Part shown: one piece after another, positions 4,922 to 7,073 of the stretch | Position numbering within the stretch: position 1 is the first letter of the stretch | Layout of the letters: the number at the start of each line of letters is the position of its first letter | From: Bacteroidales bacterium | Lineage (GTDB): Bacteria > Bacteroidota > Bacteroidia > Bacteroidales > UBA4181 | Direction of reading: 5' to 3' | NCBI GenBank assembly: GCA_028700615.1 | Contig: JAQVSH010000092.1 | Coordinates: 1 to 7,073 of the forward strand | Length of the DNA stretch: 7,073 nucleotides | Position numbers and translations under genes: made by a program | Notes under the pieces: generated by a model | Database searches by the model: none | What the model was told of the DNA's origin: nothing | Seen by the model: the letters and a program-made list of their open reading frames with translations, nothing else

Positions 4922-7073
4922 ATGAAGAAAACTCTTTTATATTTTATGTTGTTTTTGTTGTCGTTCCCGGTTTACGGACAACAAAGCGGAACGAGGGTTA
5001 TTACCGGATTTGATAATGATTGGTATTTTGCCCTCGGTGACGTGAAGGGAGCGGAAAAAGCATCTTATAATCATTCTCATTGGCGTTTGTTGAACCTGCC
5101 TCATGACTGGAGTATTGAAGGAGAAAATCTGGAAAAGGCTCCGGGTGGAGGAAATGTAGGCTTTTTCCCTACCGGGACAGGATGGTATCGCAAAAAATTT
5201 GACATCCGGAACTATGATCCTAAAGCGATGTATTCTGTGGAATTTGACGGAATATATGAAAACAGCCAGGTCTGGATTAACGGGATCTTTCTTGGTAAAC
5301 GTCCAAGCGGATATGTTAGCTTTTCCTATGACCTGACTCCTTTTTTAAAGAAGAAAGGGAATGTTATTGCAGTGAGGGTAGATAATTCCAATCAGCCTAA
5401 TTCAAGATGGTATAGCGGGTCGGGCATATACCGCCATGTGAGGATAGTGAAAACGAATACAATCCGCTTTCAAAGATATGGCGTTTTCTCCTATACAAAA
5501 ACGGCAGATAAAGATAGCGCCTGCCTTGTTGTGCAGGCTGCAGTTATTAATGACGGTAGTGAAGCCTGTCCGGTAACTGTTAAAAATGTTTTGTACGATT
5601 CTGAAGGAAATATAACAGCAACAAGCGAATCCGATATTATAGCGAATCTCGCAGGCAAAGCCATGACAACGCATTTACTGCATGTTCGGCAACCTGTTTT
5701 ATGGACACTGGATAATCCTGCGTTATACAGATTGGCTTCCTATATTTATATGAATGGCAGGGAAGTGGATTGTATCATGACAAATGTAGGTATCCGGACT
5801 ATTGCATATTGTCCGGATAAAGGATTCCTTTTGAATGGCATTCCTGTTAAGATGAAAGGAGTGAACCTGCATCATGATGCCGGGGCCGTTGGAACGGCTG
5901 TGCCGGAACGTGTATGGGAAAGAAGACTTGAAATTCTTAAATCGGGCGGATGTAATGCTATTCGGACAGCACATAACCCGCCTGCCCCGGAATTTCTTGA
6001 TTTATGCGACAAACTTGGTTTTCTGGTGATGGACGAAGCTTTTGACGAATGGCTGGAAGGGAAACGTGATTACAGTTACAAACTTTATTTTGCCGAATGG
6101 CACCAAGAAGATCTCGAGACGATGGTAATGCGTGACCGGAATCATCCTTCTGTTGTGATGTGGAGTATCGGAAATGAAGTCCCTGATCAATCTTCTGACG
6201 AAGGTCCCGTACTGGCTGCAGAAATGATAAACATATGTCATACAGCAGATCCCACACGGTTGGTAACTTCTGGAAATGACCGTATTGTAGCCGACGATAC
6301 CCCGGCCAGTGAAGCTTTTCTCGCTGCATTTAAAGATGATATTGTAGGTTATAATTATCCGGACAGATGGCGGTCACGTCGTGAATTATATTATACTCCC
6401 GATAAACAAAATCATCCGGACAGGAATGTTGTAGCAACCGAATCGGGTGGAATGGGTGGATTAAGGAGTACTTATTTCTTAAGCCGCGGCGGATTCCGTG
6501 GTCGGGGCGATGTAAATAATAATATATTGACTACCGGATTCATCGATACCGAGCAACGTTGGAAATTCACACTGGTACATGACTATGTAATAGGCGATTT
6601 TATGTGGACCGGAATTGATTATTACGGTGAAAGCTGGTGGCCTTCCAAAGGTTCGTCATCGGGCTATCTCGATAACTGCGGCTTTAAAAAGGACGGTTAT
6701 TATTTCTTCAAAAGCATATGGAGCGACGAACCTACCCTGCACATCCTGCCGCATTGGAATCTTGAAGGAAAAGAGGGCCAGATAATTCAGGTGGTTTGCT
6801 TTACCAATTGCAATGAGGTCGAATTGTTTGTTAACGGCAAATCATACGGGAAGAAAACCTTTGACATTACGCGTAAGGGTATGAAAGATAACTGGTATAC
6901 CCCACAAAGTCCCGTGCGGACGTCCACTGCGGATCTTCATTTGACATGGGATGTTGCTTATGAACCCGGAGAAGTTGTGGCAGTAGGGAAGAAAGACGGT
7001 AAAGAAATTGTGACGCGGGTAGTTACGGCAGGTGCCCCGGAAAAGATACGACTTACCGTTGACAGGGATGTTA
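4922..7073 (+). CDS. Second secreted GH2 glycosidase, probable beta-galactosidase (DUF4982-type); 3' end outside the window
   Basis: An open frame of 717 codons starts at the ATG at 4922, 7 nt after the GH53 stop, and runs off the right edge with no internal stop. Residues 1-19 or 1-20 are a signal peptide (MKKTLLYFMLFLLSFPVYGQ), implying the periplasm. Domain order: sugar-binding jelly roll (about 28-178, with LPHDWSIEG and GTGWYRKKFD), Ig-like domain (about 182-292, ending VGIRTI), TIM barrel (about 300-602) and a DUF4982-like domain (about 612-700, with VELFVNGKSYG and YEPGEVVAVG). The window ends in the first strand of an Ig-like C-terminal domain (APEKIRLTVDRD), so roughly 100 residues may be missing. 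Catalytic residues: SIGNEV with acid/base Glu419, ATESGG with nucleophile Glu507, TAHNPPAPE with His351, and the standard MDEAFDEW at 370-377. It is a divergent paralogue of the GH2 enzyme at 285-2828, not a recent copy. The 7-nt gap and absent Shine-Dalgarno sequence suggest translation linked to the GH53 gene. Confidence 0.93.
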   Translation, partial: MKKTLLYFMLFLLSFPVYGQQSGTRVITGFDNDWYFALGDVKGAEKASYNHSHWRLLNLPHDWSIEGENLEKAPGGGNVGFFPTGTGWYRKKFDIRNYDPKAMYSVEFDGIYENSQVWINGIFLGKRPSGYVSFSYDLTPFLKKKGNVIAVRVDNSNQPNSRWYSGSGIYRHVRIVKTNTIRFQRYGVFSYTKTADKDSACLVVQAAVINDGSEACPVTVKNVLYDSEGNITATSESDIIANLAGKAMTTHLLHVRQPVLWTLDNPALYRLASYIYMNGREVDCIMTNVGIRTIAYCPDKGFLLNGIPVKMKGVNLHHDAGAVGTAVPERVWERRLEILKSGGCNAIRTAHNPPAPEFLDLCDKLGFLVMDEAFDEWLEGKRDYSYKLYFAEWHQEDLETMVMRDRNHPSVVMWSIGNEVPDQSSDEGPVLAAEMINICHTADPTRLVTSGNDRIVADDTPASEAFLAAFKDDIVGYNYPDRWRSRRELYYTPDKQNHPDRNVVATESGGMGGLRSTYFLSRGGFRGRGDVNNNILTTGFIDTEQRWKFTLVHDYVIGDFMWTGIDYYGESWWPSKGSSSGYLDNCGFKKDGYYFFKSIWSDEPTLHILPHWNLEGKEGQIIQVVCFTNCNEVELFVNGKSYGKKTFDITRKGMKDNWYTPQSPVRTSTADLHLTWDVAYEPGEVVAVGKKDGKEIVTRVVTAGAPEKIRLTVDRDV

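Noticed and set aside
5958..6329. A 123-codon open frame on the minus strand inside the second GH2 gene
   Set aside because: It is opposite the GH2 catalytic region and lacks any protein-like family signature; another shadow frame.
1..7073. CRISPR arrays, tRNA/rRNA genes, insertion sequences, phage or toxin-antitoxin genes
   Set aside because: Nothing resembling these was seen. The coding capacity is almost fully used by the regulator tail and three glycoside hydrolase genes, and the only sizeable repeat is the GH53 duplication.

Overview
This window looks like part of a carbohydrate-utilisation locus (PUL-like) from a member of the Bacteroidota (Bacteroides, Parabacteroides, Dysgonomonas or a relative; the genus cannot be fixed from the sequence). 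The evidence is a promoter matching the Bacteroides -33/-7 pattern (TAnnTTTG), AT-rich leaders without Shine-Dalgarno sequences, an AraC-type helix-turn-helix tail of the kind that ends hybrid two-component regulators, and GH2 enzymes with the DUF4982-type C-terminal architecture common in this phylum.

Layout, all on the + strand: (1) 1-186, the last 61 codons of an AraC/HTCS-type regulator; (2) 187-284, a 98-bp regulatory gap with a perfect 8-bp inverted repeat (221-228 / 241-248) overlapping a Bacteroidota-type promoter; (3) 285-2828, a complete secreted GH2 enzyme, probably a beta-galactosidase; (4) 2860-4914, a lipoprotein made of two tandem GH53 (endo-beta-1,4-galactanase) domains; (5) 4922-7073, a second secreted GH2 enzyme, open at the right edge and lacking only its C-terminal Ig-like region. 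Gaps of 31 and 7 nt, with no terminator between the genes, indicate one operon.

How the genes would work together (inference from families): the GH53 lipoprotein cuts beta-1,4-galactan (pectic galactan or type I arabinogalactan side chains) into galacto-oligosaccharides, the two GH2 exo-enzymes remove terminal galactose, and the regulator upstream senses a breakdown product and switches on the operon. No SusC/SusD pair, transporter or surface glycan-binding protein is visible here.

The least ordinary element is the GH53 gene. Two catalytic domains lie in one chain, each with both catalytic glutamates. Both have a short, atypical segment after the nucleophile, and the first has a proline-rich insertion where the second keeps an ordinary C-terminal segment. 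I see no RNA gene, CRISPR array, insertion sequence or phage element, and nothing that amounts to an entirely new system.
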